From the NCBI GenBank assembly GCA_008973525.1, contig WACJ01000517.1, forward strand, positions 1,674,001 through 1,738,000: DNA of 64,000 bases, given 5' to 3'. Positions 48,102-60,000 of the stretch are shown here, in pieces (position 1 is the stretch's first letter; each line of letters opens with the position of its first letter). The DNA comes from Stenopsyche tienmushanensis. Taxonomy: Eukaryota > Arthropoda > Insecta > Trichoptera > Stenopsychidae. A program made the translations under genes and the position numbers. Under the pieces are notes generated by a model that was given only the letters and a program-made list of their open reading frames with translations, did not search any database and was not told the origin of the DNA.

Positions 48102-50279
48102 TTGACTCTGAACTAAGTTCAAAATGATTTAAAATTTATCAGTCGTTTGCACATTTTATATGACTTCCGAAGCTCAGAAGTAATTTTCTTTTCTTTTAAA
48201 TTTGTTCAAATTGGCCACTTCTGCTTTGTTTACGTGCATGACACCCTTTTCTTATTTCAAAAAAATGTTATCGGTCCATGTGCAAAACACCCTGTATAAT
48301 CAAATAAGAGTGTTGGGTAGAAAACATATTTTTTAAGGTGTTGTTTTAATATTTTTGCGTAAAATCATATTGATTTATGTCATTGGTGTGTTTAATTAAT
48401 ATTTATTGTATGTGTACGGGGAAATGATTGAAAATCACAACAGGGATAATTTTATTGCCGCGTATTTCCTGTCGTCAAATTTTCCACCCCTCCGATATTT
48501 TATGGGATTGAAGTGCGTGAGCATCCATAAAGCATGTATCCTTTATTTTGACTCGTCTCTTTTCATTTTATATTTTTAGCGTGGAAATGAAATGGAAATA
48601 TATTTGAATAATATATGAAAAAGGCTATTGTGTTATAGCTTTTTCCTCATACAGCATCCTCATGAGTGCTATGTTAGAATGCGCCTCTCCGACAAAAAAA
48701 AACCCTTTATGGTATACACGAAGTGGTCCTGGTTTATGGCAATGGAGTTGCTCTTAAAAATATTTTTCACTATCCTGCGGATGGAGATCGTAGGAATTGA
48801 TATATCATGGACCCTTTCAGACATATTTCCCTTGACAGACACCGTTATATATTACACCATGAAAATGTATGTAATAATGTATCATTTTATTGGGCATTCC
48901 TGGATACGATCCGAAAATGGCTGAGGCGCGTTATAAAAACGCCTCCTTGAATTTTTTATGAAAAGGTATCTCCTCAAAGTATGGAAGCGCTTTGATAATA
49001 ATAACGAAGCGTTCAAACACATTCGTATGGTTTTGTGGACGGTGTGAAAAGAGGAGATGCTTTTGACAGTCTACAAATTTAAGATGATATAATGAAGAGG
49101 CACATAAACAAGCAATTTATCAAGAACGGGAAGAAAAACACGCTCGCTGCTTGGATACTGGACTTCGAGGATATTAAAAGGGAAGTGGTAAACAGAATAT
49201 CCAGATTAGTCGGGATCCTTTCTCGGAAGCTCTTTGTTTGCTTTTTTTCACGCCATTACTATTCATCAGTCTCACGCATCTTAATTCCGTCTAACATTAT
49301 TATCTTTTGATCTCTCATCCGCAGCGTCCGGAGCCCAGAAAAGCGAGTTTATTGATTTGATGAGAAGGAATTTGTTCTCATCACAAGCGATGTTCAAATT
49401 GCTTACATTTATCTGTATTATTAAAATTATACTTAAAAGTCCTCAGTCTGCCTAAAATTGGCTTAAGTGGTAAATAAAGGCCTCTTGACGAGAGCAAAAA
49501 AATGAAGTTAAAAAGTTTTTATACGCATTTTTTCGGCCTCGCAAAGAACATCGCCACCAGCAAAATAGACCTTTATGATCTTAAGAGGGACAGAATTTTG
49601 AGCATATTTCAACATCAAAAGCGAAAAAGTTTTTTTCCATTTAGATTAATTTAATGAATGACAAAAATAGCTTTTATTTTGACGGAATAAAGTAGGGCAA
49701 CCAAATTAAAATTGGTAAAAATACGTATATAAAAATGTATGAATCATTTAGATTTTAAGAGTCATAGTAGAGCGTGGGATAAAATTGTCCCAGCATATAT
49801 TGCAAATCACATAATATGATCCCAGAGCTGTAATCCTTCATAATATGTGAAGAGCCTTGTGTCAAGTTTGAATAGGGGGTTCGTCTTAAAGTTCTCGCAG
49901 TTGGGACCACTGTCTTCTGAATCCTTAATGAGTATTTTTAAGAAACCAAATAAATTTTTCAGTTGAATCTTCTTCATTTTGTACACTTTTCGATTTTGCT
50001 CTCAAATCTGATTTGATCAGAACAAAAAAAGATCTTCTGTTGTGAAGGGTAGTGAAACTACCTTATTTGAAATGCTTACCCCCGAAGCAGTTTGTATTTC
50101 TAATAAGCATCATTATGTTAAGGTAGCAGACTTATTATCCTAACGTTTCATCATACATCAACTATAGCTTTCATAATAAAGAAAGATTTAAAAAAATCCA
50201 AATCCAACCGAATTGAAAATTAAATAAATATCTAATAAATTTCCCCTCAAATATATTTACAATAACTTACATTGCTTAA
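48102..50279. other. Probable receptor intron; no gene
   Basis: AT-rich to balanced DNA; 48410-49340 is unique-looking and less AT-rich. Open frames there (48628-48924, 49092-49310) match nothing. The short repeat ACTACCTTATTTGAAATGCTT is at 50057. Confidence 0.4.
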
Positions 50280-50704
50280 CCATTTGAGTAGTGAATTAAT
50301 TTTAAAATGCTTTAAGCGTAGATGCTATATTTGTATGTCCGCCATTTATAGTCCATACAAATCCACTTATCTCCCAGGACCGCGCAGCATGTATAAAGCC
50401 TGTATATCAATAAATAAACGCTGTTGATAGCACACAATATTAGTTCATTTATTCGCCTAAACATAAACAATACACTTGAAATCGATTAATTTGGGTTATC
50501 ATTATTAGTCGATAAATTTGGGTTAGAGATCTATACAATCGTATGATGTATGCAAGACACTCTCTTCGTCTCTTTCTCTCTCTCCAAACTCAACGCAGAA
50601 GACACTCTTTCCGTCTCTGTCTCTCTCCGAACTTAATGTGCAAGAATGCTCTTTCTGAATCACTGGAATTCCATCGCAAATACGCGACTGTACTCATCAA
50701 AAGG
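50280..50704 (+). mobile_element. piggyBac-like MITE family C, longest copy (425 bp)
   Basis: Left end CCATTTGAGTAGTGAATTAA after TTAA (50276-50279); right end is the inverse of CCTTTTGATGAGTACAGTCGC. The interior includes the shared AATAAATAAACGCTGTTGAT and CACACAATATT words, a direct repeat of AATTTGGGTTA, and a CT-rich CTCTTTCTCTCTCTC tract. The right TTAA is decayed. Confidence 0.82.
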
Positions 50705-53205
50705 TTTTATATTTTAAAGTACAGATTATTTTATGGATTTTTATAAGAGAACGTGTTTTTTTAATTATCAGCCTTTGTGGTTTTTTAGTAATTTGAAAAA
50801 CTTGCCGTACTATTTTTTAAATCCATTTTTTAATACGTAGGGCTTATTTGCATAACTGAGATCATAAGAATGTTTAAATTTAATTGAATAAAATTTATAC
50901 ACGTTTGAAGATAAATTCTAAAATCGACAGAATGCTTTTGGCTTGATCTTTGAATCTTTGATTAAAATTTTGTTAGATGATTAAATATTAAATTCAAATT
51001 TACTCCTTTTAATAATATTCGAGCTCATGTAAAAATATTTGTATTTTATAAAACACTCATGGATACTCTTCAGTACGAGATCCAAGAAGTACTCTAAATA
51101 CTGCGACTATATCTCCGAATGCAATGCATTATATTTTACTTCAAAGATTCGGAGGTTTGAATGTTGGGAGGCTCTATATGGCGAGGGTGGTATATGAGAT
51201 GGATTCAAATCCTTGTTATTTCACGTCCGTAAATATGCATAGTGCTACGTACATTCGGGTAAAATCCTTAAATCTCAGTTATGAAAATTTTCCTATGCAT
51301 TCATAAGAGGATGACATGTTCGAATTACAGTCTGAGTTTGGTTGAATATTAATACATTAAATCTTATTTTTATTTTATCAGCGTTCTCATGGACATTCAA
51401 ACAATAATAATTGTATATGAATTTTGAAGATCGGTTTATAATATCTATTTTTCATAACTGCCCATTTGCTGGAGCTCTAGATCTGCAGAAATTAAATGTA
51501 TTTTATTGGCAATCTTCATATTCTGCACGATCGACGGTTGTAAATGAACTTAGAATTTTAAGACAATTTAATTATAAATATTAATGTTGGAATTGGATGT
51601 TGCAGGACCCACTACGATATTTATTACAAGGGACCGCAATAAAATTGAAATATGCGACTAATTAGCGGTTTTATTAGCATCCAGACTGCCGTCATCTTGC
51701 GAGTCAAATCTGTGATATAAATATTAATGCGTCAAAAGTAATATTATAATATAATAAGTGGTATATTAAAAAAATACATAAAGAAATATGAATAGGGTTC
51801 TAGAAATGTAATGTATTGTAGTATCATACTAAGTATGTTATGATGGAGTGCGCGCTAAACTCTAGGAATGCATTAAGGGGTGTAGTGTTAACAGAATTAG
51901 CCCTATTAAGGCAATGGCAGTATAATACCAATAATGGATATTTAATGTGATTTAAGCTCTCAAATTTATTAACGATGTCAGAGATATTCCGTCCCCATCA
52001 ATGTATCAAATCGTCTTAGCGCTATTAAGCTTGCGGATGACTTTGCTCCCAATTAAATGCAAATTTTAAATTTCGTATTTTAAATAAAGGGGATAATTTT
52101 TGCTCAGTGCGTTTCGCTCGGAGGGGTTGAAATAAAAATTCATGCGGTCAGTGAACCATAATTAGAACCGGTCCCAAAATGGGCCATATTACATCTTGAC
52201 ATTGTTTCATAATTCGCCACCAAATACTGTTTTCCACTCGTCCCACCCCATTCAATTTTTTCCATCATCACGCCATTCGAAAAAGCAAAATCCCAGGGAA
52301 TATCTATTACGCTCATTTATAAAAAGCTGGATTGATCACTTCCCGAGCGGGCACAAAAATCGTCCCGCGTAATAAATATCGGGTTCCAATAGGCTTTATG
52401 GGATTATTTTATGAAATATGAAAAAAATATTGCTGTACATTTAGCGCGATATTTAAGAGTCGTCTTATTACGTTCGGACGATAAATTTCCCGTTTTTACT
52501 ATGGTGAAAATGGCATTCGATATTTATGCCACTTTCGCCGATGGCGAAAATCCCCGAAAACGAGATTCGCGGAATGCTTCCAGAAAATGCTTCGACGCTA
52601 TCACGTCTTTGCTGAAAGAAATTTTAAAGCGCACATTTTTATGATGGCAAAAAGCACTTTATCGTGATTGCCGTATTTTTTCGCACTTTACAATTTATAT
52701 AGCGGAGACGTCCACGACTTTATGGTGCTATTGATTTTTTTCCTAATTTTCGAACCGAATAATATTTTTTTGGTAATTAAAACTGAATCATAAAAAATGA
52801 GTTCGTCTTCCAGCAGACACATTGCGTCTTATTAGCGACATATATAGAGATTATAGCGCGAACACCGCTTCCCATTCTGTGGTGTCGCGTAGGTTAGAAA
52901 TCGTCAAGTAGCCTTGGCTGCGGGAAGATGTCCTTCACGTAGGCTCATAGCTATGACTTTTGTCCCGTAAGCGCCCTCGCTTCACGTTACACTGGAAGCA
53001 ATACATAATAGTCTTGGCCGCAGGAAGGTGTATTTTTCCTATGTAATTAGGTCAAATATAATATAAATAGCTCTAACACTATGGATTTAAATATACGATT
53101 TTTTTAAAAATATACCCTAAGAAAGCCACTTTAAAACTACCTAAAATATCTGATCTAAAAATATATATACATCTATGAATTTCAGACTTGTTACGAATTT
53201 GTTAA
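50705..53205. other. Probable receptor intron; balanced islands and a family B fragment
   Basis: 51600-52770 contains stretches of balanced, unique-looking DNA (notably 52080-52420 and 52440-52640) that could be regulatory. 52895-53035 holds AGCCTTGGCTGCGGGAAGATGTCCTTC, the reverse of a family B segment, and a partial second echo at 53008. No gene was recognised. Confidence 0.4.
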
Positions 53206-53514
53206 CCTTTTGAGGAGTTCAGTCGCGTATTTGCGATCGAATTCCAGTAAATCAGAAAGAGCATTCTTACACGTTGAGCTCGGACAAAGACAGAGAGAAC
53301 GTCTTGCGTGCATCGTATGATTGTATAGATCGATAACCCAAATTTATCGACTAATAATAACCCAAATTTATCGATTTCAAGTGCTGTCAACAGTGTTTAT
53401 TTATTTAGATACAAGCTTCTTACACGCTGCGGAGTCCTGACAGACAAGTGGCGGACATATAAATATAGCATCTAAGTTTATGATGATTTTAAATTAGCTC
53501 ACTACTCAAAGAGT
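53206..53514 (-). mobile_element. piggyBac-like MITE family C copy with TTAA on both sides
   Basis: Left end CCTTTTGAGGAGTTCAGTCG after TTAA (53202-53205); right end is the inverse of ACTCTTTGAGTAGTGAG before TTAA (53515-53518). Opposite orientation to the 50280 copy, whose landmarks it shares. The clean TTAA flanks are the main evidence for piggyBac-type transposition. Confidence 0.88.
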
Positions 53515-55138
53515 TTAAATAAGTGTCTGAGTAAATAAGTATGATAATTTAATTTCGTCAAATAGCTAGTTGAATACATATATATGTGTATAATTAAATA
53601 TATGTCTGTCTGTCTGTTTGCCGTACAATTTTAAGCCCTTTAACTGATCCAAACCAAATGTTTCATTTTTTAAAAAATATTAAAACAAGTTATGTAATTA
53701 AATAAGTAATTTAGCCTATTTATATATTTAAAAAAATATATAAATAGGCTAAAAATTATTGCCTTTTCAGACTTGAATTCTGCGTTTTTATTAATTTTAT
53801 TTGGCCATAGATGTATTTTAAATATGTAATTATTTGTTATAAAATAATTTTCGTTATCTTAATCATGTTATTTATTTATGGTAGGCTAGGAAAATCTATT
53901 TAAGTCAATCACAGTGATCCACGAGTAAAGTGTTTAGACATTTGTGAACACAAGCGATCATTGCCAAATGAGACTCAATCTCTTCAAGGCTGAGAACATG
54001 GATAAAATTACACAATGTTTGGGAAAATAATATGGTATATAAGTATATATCGCCAGATTATGACGGTCAATTTCATCCTTGAACCCGGAAAAAATGTCCA
54101 TAGAAATAGTACGGGACACAAAAGTAACCCACCTCGTTGATTGGATAGGGTCCCGAACAAAGATTCACTGTACCTTTTTGTGGAAAAAATCGCAGATTAA
54201 ATGGCCGATGGGAGAAAAAATGTCTACGAAAACTTTTCTCCCTATTTTCAGCCATATTTTATGTTGCCTCCAACATGCGTCCTAATCAGGCCCAATCTAA
54301 TTAGATACGTTTAAGCGTATCAGAGCTCCGATATATCACATTTGAGAGCAGCCGATAGATCTTAATTGATAATTTATTCCCTATTTAAAGGCATATTGAA
54401 AAGTTTTTTAATCAGTGCCGCCTGGAAATGCAGAGAGCAGTGCGCTACGGAGACATCCCTCGGGGAATCTCATGCGGAACCAATCCAACAAAAGTATGTT
54501 TTATTTCAGTATTTGATGGGCACTTACAGTTTGGCAGTACGATATTGAGGAATATTCGCCGGAGCCCAAGATTGAATGTGGCAATCCACTCGTAAAAAGC
54601 AATTGATCACGTAGGGCTGCCATCCAGGGCCAACTTTTTCCGGCGACCCTCATTACATTTTATTATTCGATCCGAAACTTTTCATCTGCCACCCATCCTT
54701 GCAGTCTTAGCAAGACTATCGGAGCGACATTCGAACGGCACGTTATTCTTCGTTTTTACGAATAAATTAAAGACTGTTGTTTCCGAACGAAGCCGAATAG
54801 CGATAATAAAAAATGCAATTAAATATCAACGAGCAAGTCGCCCATGTTGCGCCAAAAATTAATTTAGTTTTATCTGTATTTTATGACAAATGCAATAATC
54901 AATTGTAATATATCAAAATTGAATAACTATCCCAGTCCAGGGGTTTGCTCTCTTTATAAATTTATAGGGATTTAATTCATTCATGTCAAATATAATAGTA
55001 TAAATACGGTAAATTCATTCCATGTGATAGACTATTTACGAATATCGAATTCTGTGTGTAAATTGGCCTAGAGCAGAATATTTTTTATCAGGGCAATCCA
55101 TAAATTTCGTGCGCGTGGGATTCGCTATAACTTAATAC
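53515..55138. other. Probable receptor intron; no gene
   Basis: AT-rich up to 54000. A 30-bp inverted pair at 53717-53752 (TAGCCTATTTATATATTT and its inverse) forms a strong hairpin. 54060-54860 is balanced and unique-looking. No exon was recognised. Confidence 0.4.
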
Positions 55139-55585
55139 TAGGGAATCCAATCCCGGGATCATGGGACAGTTTTAGGTGCTCATGAATCCCGGGATTAGTA
55201 AACGTAATACCAAAAAAATCGTGATTGAAACTTTTATCTACCAGAAATCATACACCTCACCAGCACGATGAAGGCTACTAAATCGAGACATTCCCGCCGA
55301 AAACTGGACGCTTGGAAACAGTGACGTAACTACTGATTGGCAAGCTTATGCGACGCCCAGATGTAGTAACTGTCTAATCTAATACATATATACAGTACAT
55401 ACATGTTTTTCAAATTGTTATATTAACCTTTTCCTACCGGTGATGTATTTAATACACCTCGACTCTAATAATGGAAATATCGATAAGAAACATAATAGAT
55501 GCGGGGTTCAGAATTTTTATATTCCTCCGTAATCACATCAAAGTATTATAGTATATAAGTATTCATCTGAAGCGACGGAAATACC
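55139..55585 (+). mobile_element. Non-autonomous hAT element, copy 4 (right half missing)
   Basis: Begins TAGGGAATCCAATCCCGGGA and follows copy 2 through the CACCGGTGATG-like, AATATCGATA and AAGTATTCATCTG landmarks. It stops at about 55585 just before the dimerisation-domain frame. No target duplication can be assigned. Confidence 0.85.
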
Positions 55586-56045
55586 AGTGTCTTTCTACAG
55601 CAATGGAATTAAAAAGCTACCTGCAAGATGATAGATAGTAAAGAAATATATATCATTCATTCAAATGTTAAATTGTGTTTTATTTATACTATTTAAAAAA
55701 ACTCCAAAAATGCGCACAAACTTTTGGACTGACCTGATGCATTCATTTATGCTTTAAAACAGGGCTATCGTTTAAGATTCACGATATTGACACGAAGATT
55801 AGTACTCATCAATCCTTTGAATAACATATTATACTTATCCATAATAATCTAAAATTCTTAAATTTGAAGCAAACTTTGAAGATAAGCTTCCAAATTTATA
55901 TATGCATGGAATTGGTAATCATCATTTTCTGTTTATGTCATCTTAAATTCGTCATAATATATGTCCATATCTGAGTCTGAACTCAATATCGATTCTTTGA
56001 AGTTATGTAAACGAAAAATATCAATATTTTAAGAACCTAACTTAA
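55586..56045. other. AT-rich intron sequence
   Basis: No recognised feature. Confidence 0.4.
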
Positions 56046-56560
56046 CCTAACCCTTTGAGCAGTGATTTTTAATTATCATAAACTTAAATGCTATATTCTT
56101 ATGTCCGTCACTTATCATCCGTATAAATCCACTTATTTGTCAAGACCGCCGCAACGTGTATGAAGCTTGTATATAAATAAATAAACACTGTCGATAGCAC
56201 ACAATATTCGTTCATTTCTTCACGTAAACATAAACAATACACTTCAATGTAAAAAAATAAGGAATCACTAAATAATCTACCATTTACAATCTCCGACGGA
56301 AAAGATACTCTCTCCATCTCTGTTTCTCTCCTAACTCAACCTACAAGACACTCTCCGTTTCTGTCTCTCGTCTCTGATCGCACTCTGTCTGTGTTTGTGT
56401 AATATATAAAAAAGTACTACTGCTTGTTTTACGCTACAGAGACACACAGCAGAGGTAGCGCGACGCATGCGCATAGTGTTTCTATGCACGTGCGTATGCG
56501 ATAGAGACGGAGATAGTATAACGATTCTTCCTCTCTTTCCAAACAACTGTCGTTTGGGGT
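56046..56560 (+). mobile_element. piggyBac-like MITE family C copy
   Basis: Begins after TTAA with CCTAACCCTTTGAGCAGTGA and carries the family landmarks to about 56250 (AATAAATAAACACTGTCGATA, CACACAATATTCGTTC). A CT-rich tract (CTCTCCATCTCTGTTTCTC) and further GA/CT-rich sequence follow. The right end is not clear. Confidence 0.7.
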
Positions 56561-57399
56561 TTCACTTTTCGTCTCGTTTAGCTCAATTTGCTTTACTGCG
56601 CCTATACAAGCTTCACTTCATAAACGTTTGTCATATTTTTATTTATTTACACATTTATATTTCAGAAAGCTTTTATATTATATGATAGAGACGATTTTTC
56701 TTCTTCATCTTCGCTAATGCATTATGTCTCATTTCTGCAAATCCGAGCCGCCTAAGACATCTCCACCCCATCTCCCGTTATTGCTTTCTTCTCATACAAT
56801 GCCAAATAATTTGTTAAGAATCACTGTGGAAATAGTGCCGTTATGGTCATAAACTGAGAAAATCTTATCAGCACACTTGAGAAACTCTCGCGGTACATCA
56901 GTCGCATTACAAATCGCAGCTTTAGATGTTCTTGTACCCTTTTGTTGTTTAAGGAGATTTATAAAGCATCTCAAAGTCGGCGAACACAAAGAATCCAATG
57001 TACCCGAAATGTAAAATTTCCAAATGACAGCTCGGCTTAAATTGCAGGCGAGCGATGGCGCACTTGGCGGTTCTCTGTATTCGCGGTAGCAAGCGGGCAA
57101 TTGATTTACGTTCTACAGACTTCTTGTATTAGATAACATTCAAAAGGAGGCGTGCAAACGAAGCGAGGAGATCTTAAAAGGTCTTGAAAATGTCTACCAC
57201 CTGGAATCGTATTTAATACTGGGTTTACGAGACCCGTCAATTAGACGGATTTCACACTTTGAAATTAAATATTAAAAAAAAACATAGCATTAATTTGGAC
57301 CATTTTGCATCATAAATAAATCATTTAATCCAAAGAATACATGTATACAATTACTTTTTTCTAAGCTTCTTAATGTTTGAAATTTGTATGTTGTATAAC
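56561..57399. other. Probable receptor intron; no recognised gene
   Basis: Mixed composition. The 102-codon minus frame at 56792-57100 is the only sizeable frame; I could not relate it to a known family and it lacks clear splice sites. Confidence 0.4.
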
Positions 57400-57869
57400 T
57401 ATCTCTACGAAACCCGTCTATGTGATTTTTCTGATGAGCTCCCGTGTGAGATTCTGTGGCATATTATCCGACGGAGTTTTTTAAAGTTCTCTTTCCGCTC
57501 TTCCTGCAACCGATTCCACCAGGGTGGCACTGCCATTTTTACTCCAGTAGATCTGCCCAACCCTTGTTCGACGCCTTCAACAATGGCCATATTAAGAGCT
57601 TCTGCTGCAGCATGGATGCCTGATGAGCGCAATATTTTTACGATGTCCATATCCTCCATCTTAGTTGATAAGGGCTCGTCTATATTGTCTATGTTGCAGT
57701 GTCTACGGAAATGGTACGGGATTGCAGTCGGGGTGGGATTGGAATACAGATAAGTTCTCTGTGTCCGGAGCGAGCAGATGATTAGGTTGTGGTCGCTGCA
57801 GGATGTATTCTCCTTTACTACCTATTTAGCAATCTTGCTTGCTGAGCGGCATTCGTATAGCGTCACATC

Positions 57870-58869
57870 TAGGGAATCCAATCCCGAGCCAAAATTTCGA
57901 TCCCGGGATTTCGGGATTACATTAGACAATCCCGGGACCAGTCCCGGGATCCCGGTATTGGGATTTTCAATATTTTAAGAAATTACCTTGATGAATTTGA
58001 TCAAAAATTACTAATCAGTCCATTTGTTCAATATAAAAAATCACTTGAAGGCCAAAGAATTTTATTTATTTAAGAAAAGATAAAAATACAATTCAAAAAT
58101 AGATAAATAAAACACTAAAAAATTCAAATATTATTTTGAAAATATGCCCGAAGTAACATTAACATTAGTGTTTCGTCATTTAGTCTGGATCTGATTTTGG
58201 AAGTCAGACAACTTGCTGCTGAAAATGCACGCTCAGTTTCCACACTCGTTGGAGATATCGTCATCAGATATTTAAATGCTAGTTCGAGTTGATGATCGCG
58301 TGAGCCCTCATTTTCGTATAACACCATCAATGTGACTGATAAAATTCTTTTCTGCTGAGACACAGACTAAAAATCGCAAAATTCCCGATTTCCCGACAAA
58401 TTGTTTATTTCCGTCGTTGCAGATGAATACTTATATACTATAATATTTTGATGTGATTTGTAATTATATTACGGAGGAATACGAAAAATCTGAATCCCGT
58501 ATCTATTATATTTCATATCGATATTCCCATTATTTGTCGAGGTGTAGTAAATACATCACCGGCAGGGAAAGGTTACTATAACAATTTAAAAACATACATG
58601 TACGTTATATATGTAAACATAGATTAGATAGTCACTGCTCCTATGCGTCGTCTAAGTTCGTCAATTAGGAATTACGCCACTGTTTCCAAGCGTCCAAATT
58701 TCGTCGGGAATGTCTCGATTTATTAGCCTTCATCGTGTTGGTGAGGTGTACGATTTTTGTTAGATAAAAATTTCAATCCCGGGATTTTCGGGATTACGTT
58801 TTCTAATCCCGGGATTCTTAAGTATCTAAAACTGTCCGGGATTCCGGGATCCCGGGATTGGATTCCCTA
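57870..58869 (-). mobile_element. Non-autonomous hAT element, copy 5 (complete, 1000 bp)
   Basis: Ends TAGGGAATCCAATCCCGAGC and ATTGGATTCCCTA, flanked by the exact 8-bp duplication GTCACATC (57862-57869 and 58870-58877). It is in minus orientation and close in sequence and length to copy 2, with CCCGGG-rich ends. It interrupts a LINE endonuclease frame between codons and so is younger than that LINE copy. Confidence 0.95.
58124..58363 (-). CDS. hAT transposase C-terminal dimerisation-domain ORF
   Basis: 79 codons, MSQQKRILSVTLMVLYENEG then LAFKYLMTISPTSVETERAF and SAASCLTSKIRSRLNDETLM. It is the same truncated frame as at 25112-25420, lacking all catalytic parts. The tail differs because the frame shifts after NDETLM. 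Confidence 0.83.
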   Translation of the reverse strand: MSQQKRILSVTLMVLYENEGSRDHQLELAFKYLMTISPTSVETERAFSAASCLTSKIRSRLNDETLMLMLLRAYFQNNI

Positions 58870-59110
58870 GTCACATCTATGTGGATTGAACTCATCGATC
58901 CGGCGAAGGTGGGAGGATTGTTTGGATCGTTAAGAATCGAAATATTATTCCTTTCAATGAACTCCTCCACTTCCTTTCTCCTATGCTGAGTTCTGCTGAT
59001 GCCAGTGGTTGTGACGGTATACTCAGGATCCCACAATGTGGATCTAGTGTTCACATCTGCGCCTATGAAGATTATTTTGTATGGTATGGTATCAAGGGCT
59101 GCAGCTTAAC

Positions 59111-59599
59111 CAGATGAGGGGCTATCTCATGTGAGTGCTGGAAATAACTAGTAGGATAGGATGGATAGTGAAAAGAAACACTTCTTGTAAGTGTGTCGTA
59201 ACAAGAAAAGGATGTGTATTCTTTCTAGTTCTTACCTCGAAGATGAGAGGACGAGCATTCCAAGCACATCTCAAAATGTAATGAGTGAAATTGAATTTGC
59301 AGTTGACGGGATATAGGGGTAGAATGCCTGTTCGTATGATATTCAGGGATATCGCAGGACCTACTGGCTACGCTGCGAGAAATATTGTGTTCGTTTGTTT
59401 TAAATAGTGCTTTCGAATTGACAATTGACAGACACATAATGGAACACATAAAATATTGTATTGAAACAGAGGCACATCAAGTTTTGGACAATCACAGTTG
59501 CTGAGTTACATAGTTTTCTTGGAATTCTATATACCCATTCTCCTTTTAAGCGCCGAACATAAGTAGAAGACATAAATGTGTTCCAGAAACCATTACTTT
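59111..59599. other. Intron sequence, nothing recognised
   Basis: Balanced composition, no recognised element; might contain more of the LINE 5' region in decayed form. Confidence 0.4.
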
Positions 59600-60000
59600 A
59601 TATAATAAAACAAAGTTTGGTGTATTTTTCAATATTTTAGATTTGGCAGCGATAAACGCGTGTATATAAAGAGTGTACCGGATCGAAAATATCCAAAAAG
59701 CCAAAAATTAGCCGAAGAAAACAAGGAGAATATTTGCCAAAGATTTCAACGCCAGAAATGCGAAGAAGTTGCCAAATGGGCTACTGCAAGAAAAAAATTG
59801 AAGCAAGAATATTTTTTTAAAATTAATTGGTCGTATAAATATAGAATTTTAAATGCAATGATTTATAATCGTTTATTTATAAACTTATAAAAATTATTCA
59901 TACTTTCCCTGTCAATTATGATTATTTTCGATTATCTGGATTTTTGATATATGGATTACTTTCATCTCCAATTAGTCCGAATAATCGAGGTTCTACTATA
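59600..60000. mobile_element. Possible pogo/Tigger-like element end
   Basis: 59976-60000 reads CCGAATAATCGAGGTTCTACTA, like the inverted terminal repeat of pogo-type elements (GATTATCCGGxxxx...CGAGGTTC). A lysine-rich 76-codon frame (59660-59890) precedes it but is not clearly transposase. The left terminal repeat was not found. Confidence 0.4.

Larger units (their letters stand above)
57400..59110 (-). mobile_element. LINE ORF2 endonuclease-region fragment, split by a hAT element
   Basis: The minus strand reads IPYKIIFIGADVNTRSTLWD, RRKEVEEFIERNNISILND and PTFAGSMSSIHIDVT. After the hAT insertion (57870-58869) it continues TLYECRSASKIAK, then SDHNLIICSLRTQRTYLY, which contains the SDH motif of LINE apurinic-like endonucleases, then IVKILRSSGIHAAAEALN and PWWNRLQEERKENFKKLRR up to the region before the reverse transcriptase. 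Stops and frame changes make it a relic. Jockey/R1-like clade is likely; precise clade unknown. Confidence 0.82.

Noticed and set aside
56792..57100. 102-codon minus-strand frame, considered as an exon
   Set aside because: No family recognised, no clear splice sites, and composition is not distinct enough to call a gene.
57373..57753. 126-codon plus-strand frame
   Set aside because: It is antisense to the LINE endonuclease fragment, whose minus reading has recognisable motifs.
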